From Diploptera punctata (Eukaryota > Arthropoda > Insecta > Blattodea > Blaberidae): 64,000 nucleotides of DNA. The DNA lies in assembly GCA_030220185.1 (NCBI GenBank), contig JASPKZ010007286.1, forward strand, positions 806,001 through 870,000, given 5' to 3'. Shown here piece after piece: positions 9,900-22,021 of this stretch (the stretch's first letter is position 1; each line of letters starts with the position of its first letter). Under the pieces are notes generated by a model, which worked only from the letters and a program-made list of their open reading frames with translations, was not told where the DNA came from and made no database searches. A program made the translations under genes and the position numbers.

Positions 9900-11550
9900 C
9901 TTATTTCTTGGGTATTGAGCCTTTGCTTAGTATTTTTATATAGGATAAATTTAATGAAAATGATACAATAATGAATTAAGAACCCCCTCTTTTAAAATGA
10001 TTGTCTACAAAACAGATTAGTACAAGAATATGTTGTAAGGTCACATTAATATAGTTTTACTGCAGTGTTTGGTTTATTGGGACATGAAAATTAGTTGTTA
10101 AGATTGTTGAGCTTGAAACATAGTTGCCTGGTAATTGGGACATTGTGGTGCACCGTCACCTTACATGTACTAGTTCTGCTTTAATTCATCATGTATTCCA
10201 ATCAGAAAACACCATTTTAATTCCTTGACAAGACATTTTTCATTGTAATTAAACTAATGAATAATTAATTATAAAAATATCCAATAATATGTAATTATAT
10301 TGAGAAAGATCGCCACATACAAATATTAGATGGATTGAGAAAACATATGCTTGTTGAAAGTGACTTTTCCATGAAATTAACTATGAAGTTTGTATATTAT
10401 ATACAGTGCTATTGGAGTGTTTTCCTTCTACATGTATCTAGATAAAAGCATGAATTACATATCTTTCTAGCCAATTTTATTTTTTGTTTCCAATTACTTT
10501 GACTGACTATTCAAAAATGTCTCCAGCTACCTCTGTGCTCCCAAGTTTAATTCTTAAGTTTTCATGTTTCTATTACATCTCCTAGAATAAATTGTTAAAT
10601 ATTTGAATTTTAACCATTACATTAAATTAAAATGTCATATATTGATAAGAAATCAGTAAAATAGTGGGAAAGCTTATCATTGCTCTTTCAATAGTAAATA
10701 ATGAATTTTGTAAATTTTGACATGTATATTTTCATAAAAAACATGTTATGTTGCTTAGAACATATCTCATTTCTCTTTCCAATCTTTGCCTTCTGTAATA
10801 ATAATAATAATATAGAAACTCAACTTCTTCAAAATATTTTATGAAAGAAATATTTATTAAAACCTTGCTGTGGGATTTCTCTATATATGGTGTAATTAGA
10901 AGTTAATGGGAATGTTTGCTCCTTTCTAAATAGCTTAATAGCATCTCTAAACGGCTGCATAATAGCAATAAATCCATTAGGAAATAATCCCTTTGAATAA
11001 ATATTCCATTTTACCCACTCTCCTAAAGATAAAACTTAAATTGATACCTCTAATGATTCTGCTTTTTTGCAGAAAGTAAAGTTCTTTTAGTTTTGGGTGC
11101 TAGCAATAGAAATATTTTTATACCTTCTGCCTAGTGAACTGTCCTTATAATTATATTGTATATTTAGAGCTTTAAATAAAATATTAAACAAGCTCATATA
11201 TGAGATGTCACAATTACAGTATCTTAAACTATGTAACTCTTAAAGAAAATTATAGAGTAATGGTAAATTAAATTTTCATTGCTCCCAAGACAAATGCCTG
11301 CTTTGAATTTATCTTCTACTTTACCATATCTTGTGCTGATCATACACTGTGGGCCCTTTATAAAATGGTAAAGAAAAAGAGTAAAAAATTTATATTCATA
11401 ATATGTACAAATTACATAAAATCAAAATACATGAGTGAAGTTCCGATTTTAGGATACAGATTGTACCATAATTGTACTTATTTGTATAACAAAGAAGAGC
11501 ATTAATTATACAAAAAGCCATGAGATAGTAGTAGGAACATTCATAAACAC
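9900..11550. other. AT-rich intergenic sequence
   Basis: About 1.6 kb without a recognised gene or element; scattered short ORFs only. Confidence 0.5.
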
Positions 11551-11559
11551 TATTCATAT

Positions 11560-11893
11560 TATATTTGAAAAGAAAAATATACACCTAGACTGGGGTTTGA
11601 ACCCAGGACCTCTGACTTTCTATGTCAATGCTCTTCCATCTGAGCCACCAATCTAAACGCGTATTTTTCTCTTACACATAGTTAATTCTCTAACCCCAAA
11701 TGCTACGAGCCGTTGCTACGATTTTTGCAAATGGCGGCTTCTTTATTAAGAAGACTTTTTATTGGGAATTTAAACATTACTTATAAAGCCAGTAGTGCTT
11801 CTTTCAATGTTAATATTATTCGTTTTCAAACACCTTGTCAAAGGTCCTGGGTTCAAACCCCAGTCTAGGCATATACTTTTTCTTTTCAAATAT
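11560..11893. mobile_element. tRNA-Ser-like SINE foldback, truncated
   Basis: Minus-strand tRNA-like head (11584-11650) with spacer, joined to the 3' half of a plus-strand head (11837-11870). It has weak flanking repeats (attcata). Both outer ends are of the short form, unlike the other foldbacks. Confidence 0.65.
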
Positions 11894-11899
11894 AATTCA

Positions 11900-12850
11900 T
11901 AAGCACATTTATAATTAAGCAAAATTGAGCAATTGCCCAGACAGCACAAAATTCCCCCTTCTTTCATCTTTTCATACAATCTCCACTATTAACTTAATCT
12001 TGTATTAATTCTTAGAAAACTACACTTGAGGCAACTTTTAGTTTACATGACAAATCTAATCCAATGTCTGAAATAGATCTATGTATTACAAATGATAATT
12101 GTATAGTTCCAATAAAATTAATAGAACAGTTTTCTGATTGGAGTAACATTGCTATTAAGTGTGAAATATGAATTATTGTTTTTTCCTGTTGGTTTTTATT
12201 ATCTAATGCTAATGTAATAGGCTCTAGTCCCAATACATCACAATATTTTTCATATTATTGTTTCAAAATAGCAAAAGTCTTTGATTAAAAATAGCAATTA
12301 TAATAATAAAAAACTGCTTAAAATGTAATGTTTATACTCTGTACTCGACTTTATCTAGGTTTTTTTTATGAAAATCTGGAGAATATTAACAAACCTTAGT
12401 AATTAATATTGTGATTCTGTAGGTCCCCAACATAGTCAATCAATCTTTTCTTTTCTGCTAAATGTTCACTGAACAATACACATACTACTTAGGTTAAAAA
12501 GCTTTCATAGTATGTACCACCATGTCTTTGTATTAATATTCTTTAATTTGATTTTTTGTCCCACCATGTTGAAACAATGAATGGATGTTAACAAATAGTC
12601 TCTTGAGTTCCATTTTAGTTTTTGAGCTTCTGTAAGAAGTAAATGTTTATAACTAATATAACCAGTGTTTTATTTTAAAATTTACCTTCTTTAGTGCATC
12701 AAATCCTCATCCATGAGTTTCTCCTGAGTAGGTCCTTATTTGTTGTTTCTCTCTTAGATAGAATAAATCATCTTCAGTTAAAGGTTTTCCATTACAGCAT
12801 TTAATCTCCAAATAAGCAGTGAAAAAAAAAAGTTTCATTTGTAATAATTA
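11900..12850. other. AT-rich intergenic sequence
   Basis: Nothing supported; several short ORFs without motifs. Confidence 0.5.
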
Positions 12851-12861
12851 AGACTATGAAT

Positions 12862-13442
12862 GTATTTGACAAGTTCCAAAAAATCTTCAACAAATTCAAC
12901 ATTAAATTAGCACCGAAAAATTATTACAGCTTAGGTAATTTAATAAAAACCAACAAAATGAAAAGATTGAAGAATGCAAAAAATCGGGAATTTATCAAAT
13001 TAACTGTAAAGATTGTGAAAAGATATACATAGGAAAAACAAAAAGGAATCTAAATACAAGATTAAAGGAACACCTCAGAAATGTTAAAAATGGAGAAACG
13101 GAAAAATCTGCAATAGCTGCACATGCCTGGTCAGAAAAACATGGAATAGAAACCAAAACAAAATTACTTAAACAATTGGAAAAACCAAAGGAACTCACAA
13201 TTTGGGAAAAAATTTACATGCAAGAATGAAAACACAACTATAAATTTTGAAATACCCAGTGATAAGGAGAGGGGATTGATTTGGAAGTTCGTCGGTCAGC
13301 CATCATATGGCACGGAGGTCTGTCTGCAGGATAGAAGGCTGTTGGACGTCAGTTGTGAACATGACACAGCATTGAGAATGTGACGAAACCTGGGTCTGCG
13401 AGGAGTTATGAAGTATGAGGCAAGTGAAAGAAAAAATAGACA
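12862..13442 (+). mobile_element. PLE-F, 5'-truncated GIY-YIG copy
   Basis: Flanked by actatgaat (12853-12861, 13443-13451). It is a simple plus-sense insertion with no inverted arm. The reading FQKIFNKFNIKLAPK, (frameshift) SGIYQINCKDCEKIYIGKTK and AAHAWSEKHGIETKTK is broken by frameshifts before GIY and after YICKNE. It ends in a shortened motif, TTGAGAATG..GACGAAACC, and ATGAGGCAAG. A second PLE-F fragment in inverted orientation follows at about 13460-13550. Confidence 0.8.
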
Positions 13443-13789
13443 ACTATGAATTTAGTTCATATATTAAGTTATGTAGGTAGGAAATAACACTGAGGTTTAT
13501 TTTAATTTTGTTTAGTCGTTTCTTGACTCACCTCATACTTCACAACTGTAAAAAATTAGTACATTATGCTAACCAAAGGGAGAGGGAGGAGTAGATTCTA
13601 GTGCAAATAACAGTCTATAGTGATTTGAATTTTTTTTTTTTGCAAATGCCCCAAGTTGTCTTTCAACATTCCTGGTGTTCTCTCCTGGCATGGCGTACTT
13701 CTGAGGTTGCGGCACCTGGAAAGCAGGGTTATGTTGCCCCGATGATATGATAGTGGTATGCCAGGAGAGTCCCTAATCCTAAGCTTAAT

Positions 13790-13982
13790 CCAAGATGAAT
13801 ATGATTGTGATGGCCATATGATTTCGGGGACTGTTTGGGCCCTAAAGTTTTCCTGACATTTGTCTTACAGGTGAGGAAAAACCATGATAAAAACCTCACT
13901 CAGAAAAACTGTCCCAACTGGGGATCAAACCCGGGCCCTCTGTGTGACAAGGCAGCACGCTACCTCGAGACCACAGCAGTGG
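13790..13982 (-). mobile_element. SINE-B fragment
   Basis: Same body as 8353-8550. The tRNA-like head is on the minus strand near 13925-13982 and the GATG-rich end near 13795. The preceding 13650-13785 segment holds an inverted pair (tctcctggcatg / tatgccaggaga) of unknown origin. Confidence 0.7.
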
Positions 13983-14087
13983 ACTGATTTGAAAATATAA
14001 AAATGCACATTATTGTAGTAGTATTAACAACCAGAGGATTTTTTTTCTGAAGAAAGGTAAGAAAATACCTGAGAAGTTGAGAGACAT

Positions 14088-14270
14088 GGGTCACTCAATA
14101 AGTAATGCCTCCTTTTTTTCTCTCCTTAAATAGTTTTATGAAAAGTTTGAATTGGCAGAATTCCTCAAATCCTCTCCAATCCACAGTAGTAACAACTTCC
14201 TAAGTCAACAGGTAGCAGCACTGCATCCTCTTGCGATATGGCTGACATTTGCATTCATAAAAGGCTGAAA
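14088..14270 (+). mobile_element. Possible mariner-type fragment
   Basis: GGGTCACTCAATAAGTAATG followed by CCTCCTTTTTT resembles the ends of insect mariner-like elements, and about 140 bp later comes ATGGCTGACATTTGC. There is no transposase frame and no second TIR. Weak call. The remainder, 14280-14950, is AT-rich with nothing recognised. Confidence 0.35.
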
Positions 14271-14973
14271 AATGTAAATGGTGATGCAATAGGACATAAC
14301 TGTAAATTGATTAAAGAAAAAAGTAAAGATAATTTATAAATATATTTTTATTAAGTAGTCTTTTCCTTAAATTAACATAATAGAATAAAAATATATTTAC
14401 ACTTCATATTCCTGGAACATAATTATGAATGCAAAAACAATAAGACTTTCTTAATGGATCATTAAGTATTCAATATATCCGTTATTATAATAGTATTTCC
14501 AAAACTACATTCATTATTCCCTGATTAAGCTGATTTTATCTTTACCAAATTAAGATGTCATGAAGAAAAGTTCACAGCAATGAGTAGGCATACTCAGAAG
14601 AACAAAAGCAGCCACCTAACATTTGCAGAATCAAGAACAATAGAGATCTAATAATATTTCCGTGACCAATGTTTAATATATAAGATTTAATTTCAACCAG
14701 AATTGTTATAGCAAAGAAACAAGAACGACCATTTCATGTTTATTGCTTGGTGAAAGGCCCAATTTGCTCTATATGCTTTCATACATATACAGAGGATTGT
14801 TTACAATCTCTGGTAACAAATTGCTCTAGTCTGTCCACCCTAAGAAACGCATTTGAAAACAAATGGACGGGAAATCTCCGAAGCACATAACTGCTGCAGT
14901 TACTGCAATTCATTCATGACCAAAGCACAGTTCAGCGAAAAAAAAAACATTTTGATTTATTTAACTTTCACAG

Positions 14974-15400
14974 TCGATACTAGTAAAATTCATGGTGATT
15001 TTCCGTTGAGGTATTAGTTCACAGTAATATAATGTACAGTTAAAAACTATAATATAGTTACCTTGTAGGTCCGTCTCCTCAACTTAAGTTCTTTTAAACT
15101 CTGTAGGCCTTTCGGGACTAGTCCCATCATCAGCAGAATGCATTAGGTCCGTTCTTGTTGACCCTTGTTGAAGCACTGACTTGGTTGTGAGAATTTTGTA
15201 CAGAGGATTGTGTGGATTAGGTACAAAATTCTCACAACCAAGTCAGTGCTTCAACAAGGGTCAACAAGAACGGACCTAATGCATTCTGCTGATGATGGGA
15301 CTAGTCCCGAAAGGCCTACAGAGTTTAAAAGAACTTAAGTTGAGGAGACGGACCTACAAGGTAACTATTTTATAGTTTTTAACCGTACATTATATTACTG
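14974..15400 (+). mobile_element. PLE-I foldback with canonical hammerheads
   Basis: 427-bp insertion flanked by taactttcacag (14962-14973, 15401-15412). It sits inside the long end of a PLE-D copy. Long end left (ACTAGTAAAATTCATGG, then TTCCGTTGAGG), short end right (GTACATTATATTACTG). Arms of about 170 bp with a 20-nt centre and no ORF. The same family with a longer arm is at 35390-36026. Confidence 0.9.
15283..15325 (+). ncRNA. Hammerhead ribozyme motif, PLE-I (best in window)
   Basis: Stem I UUCUG (15284-15288) pairs with CAGAG (15319-15323). CUGAUGA (15289-15295), one U, stem II GGGA-CUAG-UCCC, GAAA (15309-15312), stem III AGGCCU palindrome and A17, with cleavage predicted after 15318. 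All invariant core bases are canonical. The mirror copy lies at about 15097-15141 (-). Confidence 0.82.
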
Positions 15401-15690
15401 TAACTTTCACAGGGAAAAAAACACTATGAGGTTTAATTTAAGAATTAAATTAATGTTTTTATTACCTCAGCTCATATCCTTTTTCTTCTAGACTGCAGTT
15501 TAGGAGCTTATCTGCATCATCAGTAGCCTCTGGTCGACCGGTGTTGTCGTTTCTCAGAAGAAAACCACCAAGAAACGACATAACACCGGTCGACCAGAGG
15601 CTACTGATGATAAAGATAAGCTCCTGAATTGCAGTCTAGAAGAAAAAGGATACGAGGTGAGGTAATAAAAACATTAATTTAATTCTTACG
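15401..15690 (+). mobile_element. PLE-D foldback interrupted by PLE-I
   Basis: Continues the long end begun at about 14962. The arms meet near 15555. The left-arm GAAA box has decayed to UAAA, and the right arm reads CUGAUGAUAAAG with a weakened stem II, so both ribozymes look dead. The short end is at the AATTTAATTCTTA tail. Confidence 0.75.
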
Positions 15691-16448
15691 TATTTGATTA
15701 ATATAATTACATATTTGAAGCTATTTATGTTAACAATATTTGATCAGAATACAGTATACACCTACACGTTTCTTTCAAGGTCGGAGAGTAACTAAAAACT
15801 TGCATTTGTTTGAAACTGATCAATTCTTGAGAGGAAGTTGAATGTCAGTTACACAATATGGCGGCTGTTGTATAGTTTATGGTAACTTAAACTGATGGTT
15901 CCAGTTAAAACACAGAAGATGAAACATTGTTTTTGAAAGGCCTCCATATTAGAATAACTTGAAGTTTAATAACTTAATTGAGGACGACTGACTTACCAGG
16001 TAAAAAATTATATAATTAACATCTTATTACATAACCTCAACGGTGCTTTAATATAAATTTCAAAAGTGTTGATTGCCACTGGTGTCAGTATATCAAGACA
16101 TACTTCTGGTTCAACTCTCAGATTCTTAAGCAGAATGGAGCAGGAAACAGGAGTACACGTTACTCCCTTTAGTGATATTTCTGTCAAGTCACCTGAAGGC
16201 ATCTCCTATGGACTTTTCTCCCTTTAGACTTTTGAAATGGACAGTAGGAAATAGGTGAATCTGCCCACAGATGATCTATGGAAAGCCGGTAAGAATGAAT
16301 GGGAGCAAAATGGACATGTGTGTGCTTTATAAATGTCTTCTCCAATGGAAACTCACATGCAGAGTCATTGCACACAGTAGGGAGCATGAAATAGAGCACA
16401 ATCAATGGTGGAAGCACGGCTTCTCTTTAAGGAAAGATCCAAGTGAAC
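15690..16448. other. Intergenic sequence, unassigned
   Basis: AT-rich to 16150. From 16160 to 16450 it is more mixed in composition, with short opposing frames but no recognisable motif. Confidence 0.4.
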
Positions 16449-16462
16449 TTCATTACCAGAGA

Positions 16463-17141
16463 AAGATGTAAAATTCAAGAAATTTACTTACCAGTTCATA
16501 ATAAGTTTCAGAAAATTTAATATAACATTAGCTCCAATTAACAAATTCAGCCTGGGTAATCTTCTGTTAACTAATAATAAATGTAATACCCAGACCACAA
16601 AAAATCTGGAATTTATCAAATTGATTGCAACAGGATATATATAGGAAAAACAAAAAGGAACTTGGAAACTCGTAAAAAAAAGAGCACTTCAGAAACATAA
16701 AGAATGGAGAAATTGAAAAATCAGCTATAGCAGCACATAGTTTATTAGAGCATCATAGGATTGAAAAAGAAGCAAAACTTTTTAAACATCTATCTAAACC
16801 TTTAGATTTACCAGTTTGGGAAAAAATATATATTAAAAAAACCATACTAGAACTATGAACTTCGAGATTCTGGACGAACCGAGCTTGATTACAAAGTTCT
16901 TCAAAAATACAACAGATAGCAGTTTAGAAAATGATTCATTCAAAATAACACCAGATGGCAGTTTGGAGAGTAATTCCTTCAAAAGAACACCAGATGGCAG
17001 TCTAATTACCGGCAAAAGAAAAAATTGACAGTCGTGAAAAGAGCTGATGATGACGACAATGTGTCGCCGATACTGCAGTGCTGTGTTTAAAAAAACATAG
17101 AAGTATGAGGTAAGAAGAAATCACGATTCATTTAATTATTA
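16463..17141 (+). mobile_element. PLE-B, 5'-truncated GIY-YIG copy
   Basis: Flanked by ttcattaccagaga (16449-16462, 17142-17155). Plus-sense and no inverted arm. Frameshifted coding for the linker, the GIY-YIG core (SGIYQID, YIGKTKRNLET) and two copies of a (T)PDGSL unit of about 48 nt. Ends with CUGAUGA (17044-17050), GAUA, a CUGCAGUG ribozyme-like motif and ATGAGGTAAG. Confidence 0.85.
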
Positions 17142-17269
17142 TTCATTACCAGAGATTATAACATATCCAGTCCATAAGAACATGTACTTTTTTTTATTAA
17201 AACTCTGACTTCTATGAATTTTGAAATAGAAATTTAAGTTCTATATTACAAATAAAATGTAAATTACTT

Positions 17270-17667
17270 CATATTTGAAGAGAAAAATTATACACTCAGA
17301 TCGGGACTTGACCCAGGACCCTTGGTTCTCTAGACCAAGTGCTCTATCACCTGAGCAAGTACCGAACTAAATGCAAATTTTTCTCTACATACGTTGTAAT
17401 TCCCACCCACCAAATGCTATGAAGCCTTTGCTTCTATCTTTGCAAATGGCAGCTCCTTTATTAAGAAGACATATTTGGGAATTATACATTACATTATAAA
17501 TGGCAGTAGGGCAACATATATAGAGAAAAATTTGTGTTTAAATCGGTACTTGCTCAGGTGGTAGAACACTTGGTCTAGAGAACCAAGGGTCTCGGTCTGA
17601 GTGTATAATTTTTCTCTTCAAATATGATTTATCCATCATTGAGATGTATGAAATTTATAATAAAAAC
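17270..17667. mobile_element. tRNA-Ser-like SINE foldback
   Basis: Flanked by atgtaaattactt (17257-17269, 17668-17680). Minus head about 17293-17356 and a decayed plus head 17552-17602. Left end short, right end long. Followed by AT-rich sequence to 18150. Confidence 0.8.
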
Positions 17668-18153
17668 ATGTAAATTACTTACTTGTTTGTTATGACAATC
17701 CAATTAAGACTTAAAAGTTCATCATCAAGTAGTCAAGGAGAAAAGCCTAGTGGCCTGTTCCTGTCTCATCATCCATTCAGTACTCTTCTAAATGGTCAAC
17801 CTTTGACTTCATTTCCCAAACTTTAAGTTCTAATAACATTTCTGTGTTTTTTTTTAATATCTTAAAATTTCTCTTGCACAAATTCTAAAAAAAATCAATG
17901 AATGGTCAAAACTTTTTTATAGTAGCTTATACTATTTAACTTGGATGTTTCATGGATTAACCAAAGTTTAATATTTTAATTATGTGAGTTTTTGGTTAGT
18001 TTACAAATATCACATACTTGTAATTCATAAATAATTGAAATATTTTGATTGAATGATTACAATGCACATGGTACTTTCCACCTTCCTTTTATAGAAATTA
18101 TGGCAATTGTAATATATATGCACATGTATGATACATAATAAGTAGAGCTATGT

Positions 18154-18312
18154 CCGTCGCTGTGGCGTAGTCGGTAGAGTCCCTACCTTCCACTCCGGCG
18201 ACCGGGGTTCGATTCCCGGCGGGGTAAGGGATTTTTAAAATCTCAACCTTGGGACTGGGTATGTGTAGTGTCCAAGTTGTACCCATTGGGTTTATTTCCT
18301 AAAAAAAAAAAT
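18154..18312 (+). mobile_element. SINE-C, tRNA-derived with poly(A)
   Basis: The head GTCGCTGTGGCGTAGTCGG has an A box and the B box GGTTCGATTCC, then a GGATTTTT body and an A11 tail. The poly(A) tail sets it apart from the foldback SINE and points to LINE mobilisation. Confidence 0.65.
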
Positions 18313-18439
18313 AAATAATAAGTAGAGCTACACTGCAGCCATTGACGTTTTCACGACAGTGTTGCCATTCAGTGGGAGTGGCTGCTTTATATATGTGGTT
18401 AGCAGACATACAGCTGACATCTCAGCAATTTCAAACCTT

Positions 18440-18790
18440 ACCGTGCCGTAGCCGAGCAGTTAAGGTAGGAAGCCTTGGCACAGAGCTACGGGACATGCGC
18501 TGGTTCGAGTCTCCATGGGGGAAGAAATTTTCTCATGGTATTTCAGCCAGTATGGGACCGGTGCCCACCCAGCATCGTGAGGCAATTGGGTAGCTACAAT
18601 AAGTAGCGGCTCCAGGTTGAGCAACCAGCTATAACGGCTGGGGAACTCGACATGCTAACCACATGTCACCCCTACACTGGCTGTTGATCATCTACCTCTG
18701 TGATTGACACATGTGGATGCGAAGGGCCAGCAGCCGGCTGGTAAAAGGGTAACCGCTGAAAAGTGGAAAGACCCTCAATCAATCGGAACT
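18440..18790 (+). mobile_element. SINE-A copy
   Basis: Plus-strand copy of the element at 442-775: head CCGTGCCGTAGCCGAGCAG, B box GGTTCGAGTCT, body with CCAGTATGGGACCGGTGCCC and a tail ending near the AACCCTCAATCAATCGG type. 18320-18440 and 18790-19300 are unassigned apart from a SINE tail piece at 19160-19235. Confidence 0.75.
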
Positions 18791-19319
18791 AGCACACTAT
18801 AACTGCATCAAGAGCAGTGATTGGTTGTGGAAAATGTTCACTCCAACTACAACCATTTTCGTATTGGCAGTAGAGAGAGAGTTCTCCCTTTACCCCTAGT
18901 ACAACCTAAACTTCAGAGCCAGAGAATCAGCGGCTTGGGTATAGGATTTTTATGACCTAAACACCACTGAAATATGCAAAACAAATGCAATATGACCTAA
19001 AATTTAAAAAATATGCACTGTAACACAAAAAATATGAAAATAATATAATTATGTAATAATTTCAGTTTTAAAATCAAGTAGTAAATCAGTTTATGACAAT
19101 TAACTATTCATTTAAGAATAAAATGCAAACTAAAATATGGATAAATCATATCTAAATGAGCGTATAATTTTTCTTTTCGAATATAATTTATTCATCATTG
19201 AGATGTATGAAATGAATAATAAAAACATCTAAAGTATGGATATTGATATTGTTGCATGCTTTTTAGGATAATTCAAGAATCCCAAAAAATGATGATGCAA
19301 TATAAACCCAAAGGACATT

Positions 19320-19956
19320 TTTGAAGAGAAAAATTATACGCTCAGACCGGGACTTGAACCCGGGACCCTTGGTTCTCTAGACCAAGTGCTCTACCAACTG
19401 AGCTACCTGAGCAAGTACCGATCTAAACGCAAATCTTTCTCTATATATATTGTAATTCCCGTCCACCAAATGCTATGAAGCCATGCTTCTATCTTGCAAA
19501 TAGCGGCTCCTTTATTAAAAAGACATATTTGGGAATTATATATTGCAGCCAGTACGGCTTTTTTCATGTTATTATTATTGATTTCGTACATCTCAATGAT
19601 GGATAAATCATATTTGAAGAGAAAAATTATACGCTCAGACCGGGACTTGAACCCGGGACCCTTGGTTCTCTAGACCAAGTGCTCTACCAACTGAGCTATC
19701 TGAGCAAGTCTTCTTAATAAAGGAGCCGCTATTTGCAAGATAGAAGCATGGCTTCATAGCATTTGGTGGACGGGAATTACAATATATATAGAGAAAGATT
19801 TGCATTTAGATCGGTACTTGCTCAGGTAGCTCAGTTGGTAGAGCACTTGGTCTAGAGAACCAAGGGTCCCGGGTTCAAGTCCCGGTCTGAGCATATAATT
19901 TTTCTCTTCAAATATGATTTATCCATCATTGAGATGTACGAAATCAATAATAATAA
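19320..19956. mobile_element. tRNA-Ser-like SINE foldback (three heads)
   Basis: Flanked by ccaaaggacatt (19308-19319, 19957-19968). Heads 19340-19412 (-), 19633-19705 (-) and 19820-19892 (+), with anticodon loop CTAGAGA (AGA). Left end short, right end long. It has the same minus-minus-plus order as 7508-8234 but belongs to a different subfamily and inserted independently. Confidence 0.87.
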
Positions 19957-20129
19957 CCAAAGGACATTGTCGACCATGAAGACTTCTTAAAAGACTGCTA
20001 TATAGGGCTGAAACATGTCTACAAAGGCCTAATTCGGATGGATGATGATGCTTTTTATTTTATTAAAATTATCAGTAGCTATCTACTCTCGCGAGAGTCA
20101 ATACATAATTTTTTTTTTTAATATTTGTA

Positions 20130-20212
20130 GGAAATAACACGAGGTTTCTTTTAATTATTATAGTCTGCAGAATATAAAAAAAAAATATGAGGTGAATCAA
20201 AATAACTAATTC
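20130..20212 (+). mobile_element. PLE remnant
   Basis: GTAGGAAATAACACGAGG at the left and ATATGAGGTGA at the right with almost all of the arms deleted. About 80 bp. Confidence 0.5.
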
Positions 20213-20229
20213 TTAATAATTACATAAAT

Positions 20230-20483
20230 TATATTTGAAAAGAAAAATATATGCCTAGACTGGGGTTTGAACCCAGGACCTTTGACTCTATGTCAATGCT
20301 CTATCCAAGTGATCTACCTAGGCCTCCAATCTAAACACGTATTTTTCTCTAGATAGCTCACTTGGATAGAGCATTAACATAGAGAGTCAAAGGTCCTGGG
20401 TTCAAACCCCAGTCTAGGCGTATATTTTTCTTTCCAAATATAAGTTGTCCATCATTAAGATGTTTAAAAACGAATAATATGAA
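20230..20483. mobile_element. tRNA-Ser-like SINE foldback
   Basis: Flanked by aattacataaat (20218-20229, 20484-20495). Minus head 20252-20323 runs directly into a plus head 20353-20418. Left end short (TTTGAAAAGAAAA), right end long (to AACGAATAATATGA). Confidence 0.85.
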
Positions 20484-20591
20484 AATTACATAAATACTTG
20501 CTCAGGTATATACATAATGGAAAAGTCCATACTGTGAATTGAAACAAAGCAGGAGAAGAAGATAGATTTTACAAGAAACAAAATTCTGAGA

Positions 20592-21145
20592 TATTTAAGT
20601 GAGTGATCCCACAACAGGCCCGGAAGCCCTTGGGGTAGTAGGAGGTTAAGGCTCCCACTTTTCCTAGACAATCGGCACTTTATGTCAGCCCTGCGTGACG
20701 GCCGTCTTTACCCCCAGAACAAGTGTCTGGTACTCATTTCCGTTGGAGGCTGAGTCGACCCCAGGGTCATAGTGCCGCCAGGGGGTTTGGGTCATTTTAA
20801 AAATCCTGACCCCAACAGGACTTGAACCCTCGACCCTCTGGCTTGTAGCTCAGTGCCTTAACCACTACGCTACGGCATGCCCCCTAAAGTAAAGTGATCC
20901 CACAACAGGCCCGGAGGCCCTTGGGGTAGTAGGAGGTTAAGGCTCCACTTTTTCAAGACAATCGGCACTTTATGTCAGCCGGGTTGTCAGCCCTGCGTGA
21001 CGGCCGCCTTTACCCCCAGAACAAGCGTCTGGTACTCATTTCCGTTAGAGGCTGAGTCGACCCCAGGGTCATAGTGCTGCCAGAGGGTTTGGGTCAGTTT
21101 AAAAATCCTGACCCCACCGGGACTTGAACCCTTGACCCTCCGAAG
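20592..21145 (-). mobile_element. SINE-D, two tandem copies
   Basis: Two direct copies (20592-20885 and 20886-21145), minus strand, starting with AGTGATCCCACAACAGGCC on the plus strand. The complete tRNA-like head of the first copy lies at 20812-20884 (CCGTAGCGTAGTGGTTAAGG A box, GGTTCAAGTCC B box). The second copy is truncated in its head at 21145. GC-rich compared with its surroundings. Confidence 0.75.
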
Positions 21146-21272
21146 AACTCAAATAAATACAGAAGAAATAAATTGTACAACAAAAGTTCTTTACTTCGTA
21201 AATGGGTGATAATATGAAGAATGTAACTAATGAATTGCTATAATATGCTGTATCGAACATGCATAAATATGA

Positions 21273-21730
21273 TGTTTTTATTATTAATTTCATACATCTC
21301 AATGATGGATAAATCATATTTAAAGAGAAAAAATATACGCTCAGACCGGGACACCCTTGGTTTTCTAGAAAACCAAGGGTCCCGGTTTCAAGTCCAGGTC
21401 TGAGCATATATTTTTTCTCTTTAAATATGATTTATCCATCATTGAGATGTATGAAATTAATAATAAAAACATCGAAAATAGCCGTACTGGCATTTATAAT
21501 GTAATGTATAATTCCCAAATATGTCTTCTTAATATAGGAGCTGCCATTTGCAAAGATAGAAGCAAAGGCTTCAAAGCATTTGGTGGGCGGGAATTTCAAC
21601 GTATATAGAGAAAGATTTGCGTTTAGATCGGTACTTGCTCAGGTAGCTCAAATGGTAGAGCACTTGGACTAGAAAACCAAGGGTCCCGGGTTCAAGTCCC
21701 GGTCTGAGCGTATATTTTTTCTCTTTAAAT
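21273..21730. mobile_element. tRNA-Ser-like SINE foldback, long end left
   Basis: Flanked by atgcataaatatga (21259-21272, 21731-21744). The long end is left and the short end right, the reverse of most copies. Two partial heads meet at 21340-21405, and a complete plus head is at 21637-21709. The next 280 bp are AT-rich. Confidence 0.83.
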
Positions 21731-22021
21731 ATGCATAAATATGACTTAACAAAATACTTTAATTCAATTAATTTTTATGTATAAAGCATTTATGTATATT
21801 TAAAAAACATATCACTCTTGACAAAAAAATATATGCTATATAATAAAAATCCTGGCCCTAACTTTAAACCTTTTAATTATAGGTTATATTAATTTTAATT
21901 AAAGCATGATGTACTCTCACTATTGATGAAGATACAAACACAAAAAGTAAAAATACTGTTGCCAGTACTCTTTTATATTCTTGCATATATCTTAAGGAAG
22001 AATTTTTTATTATAAGAGGAA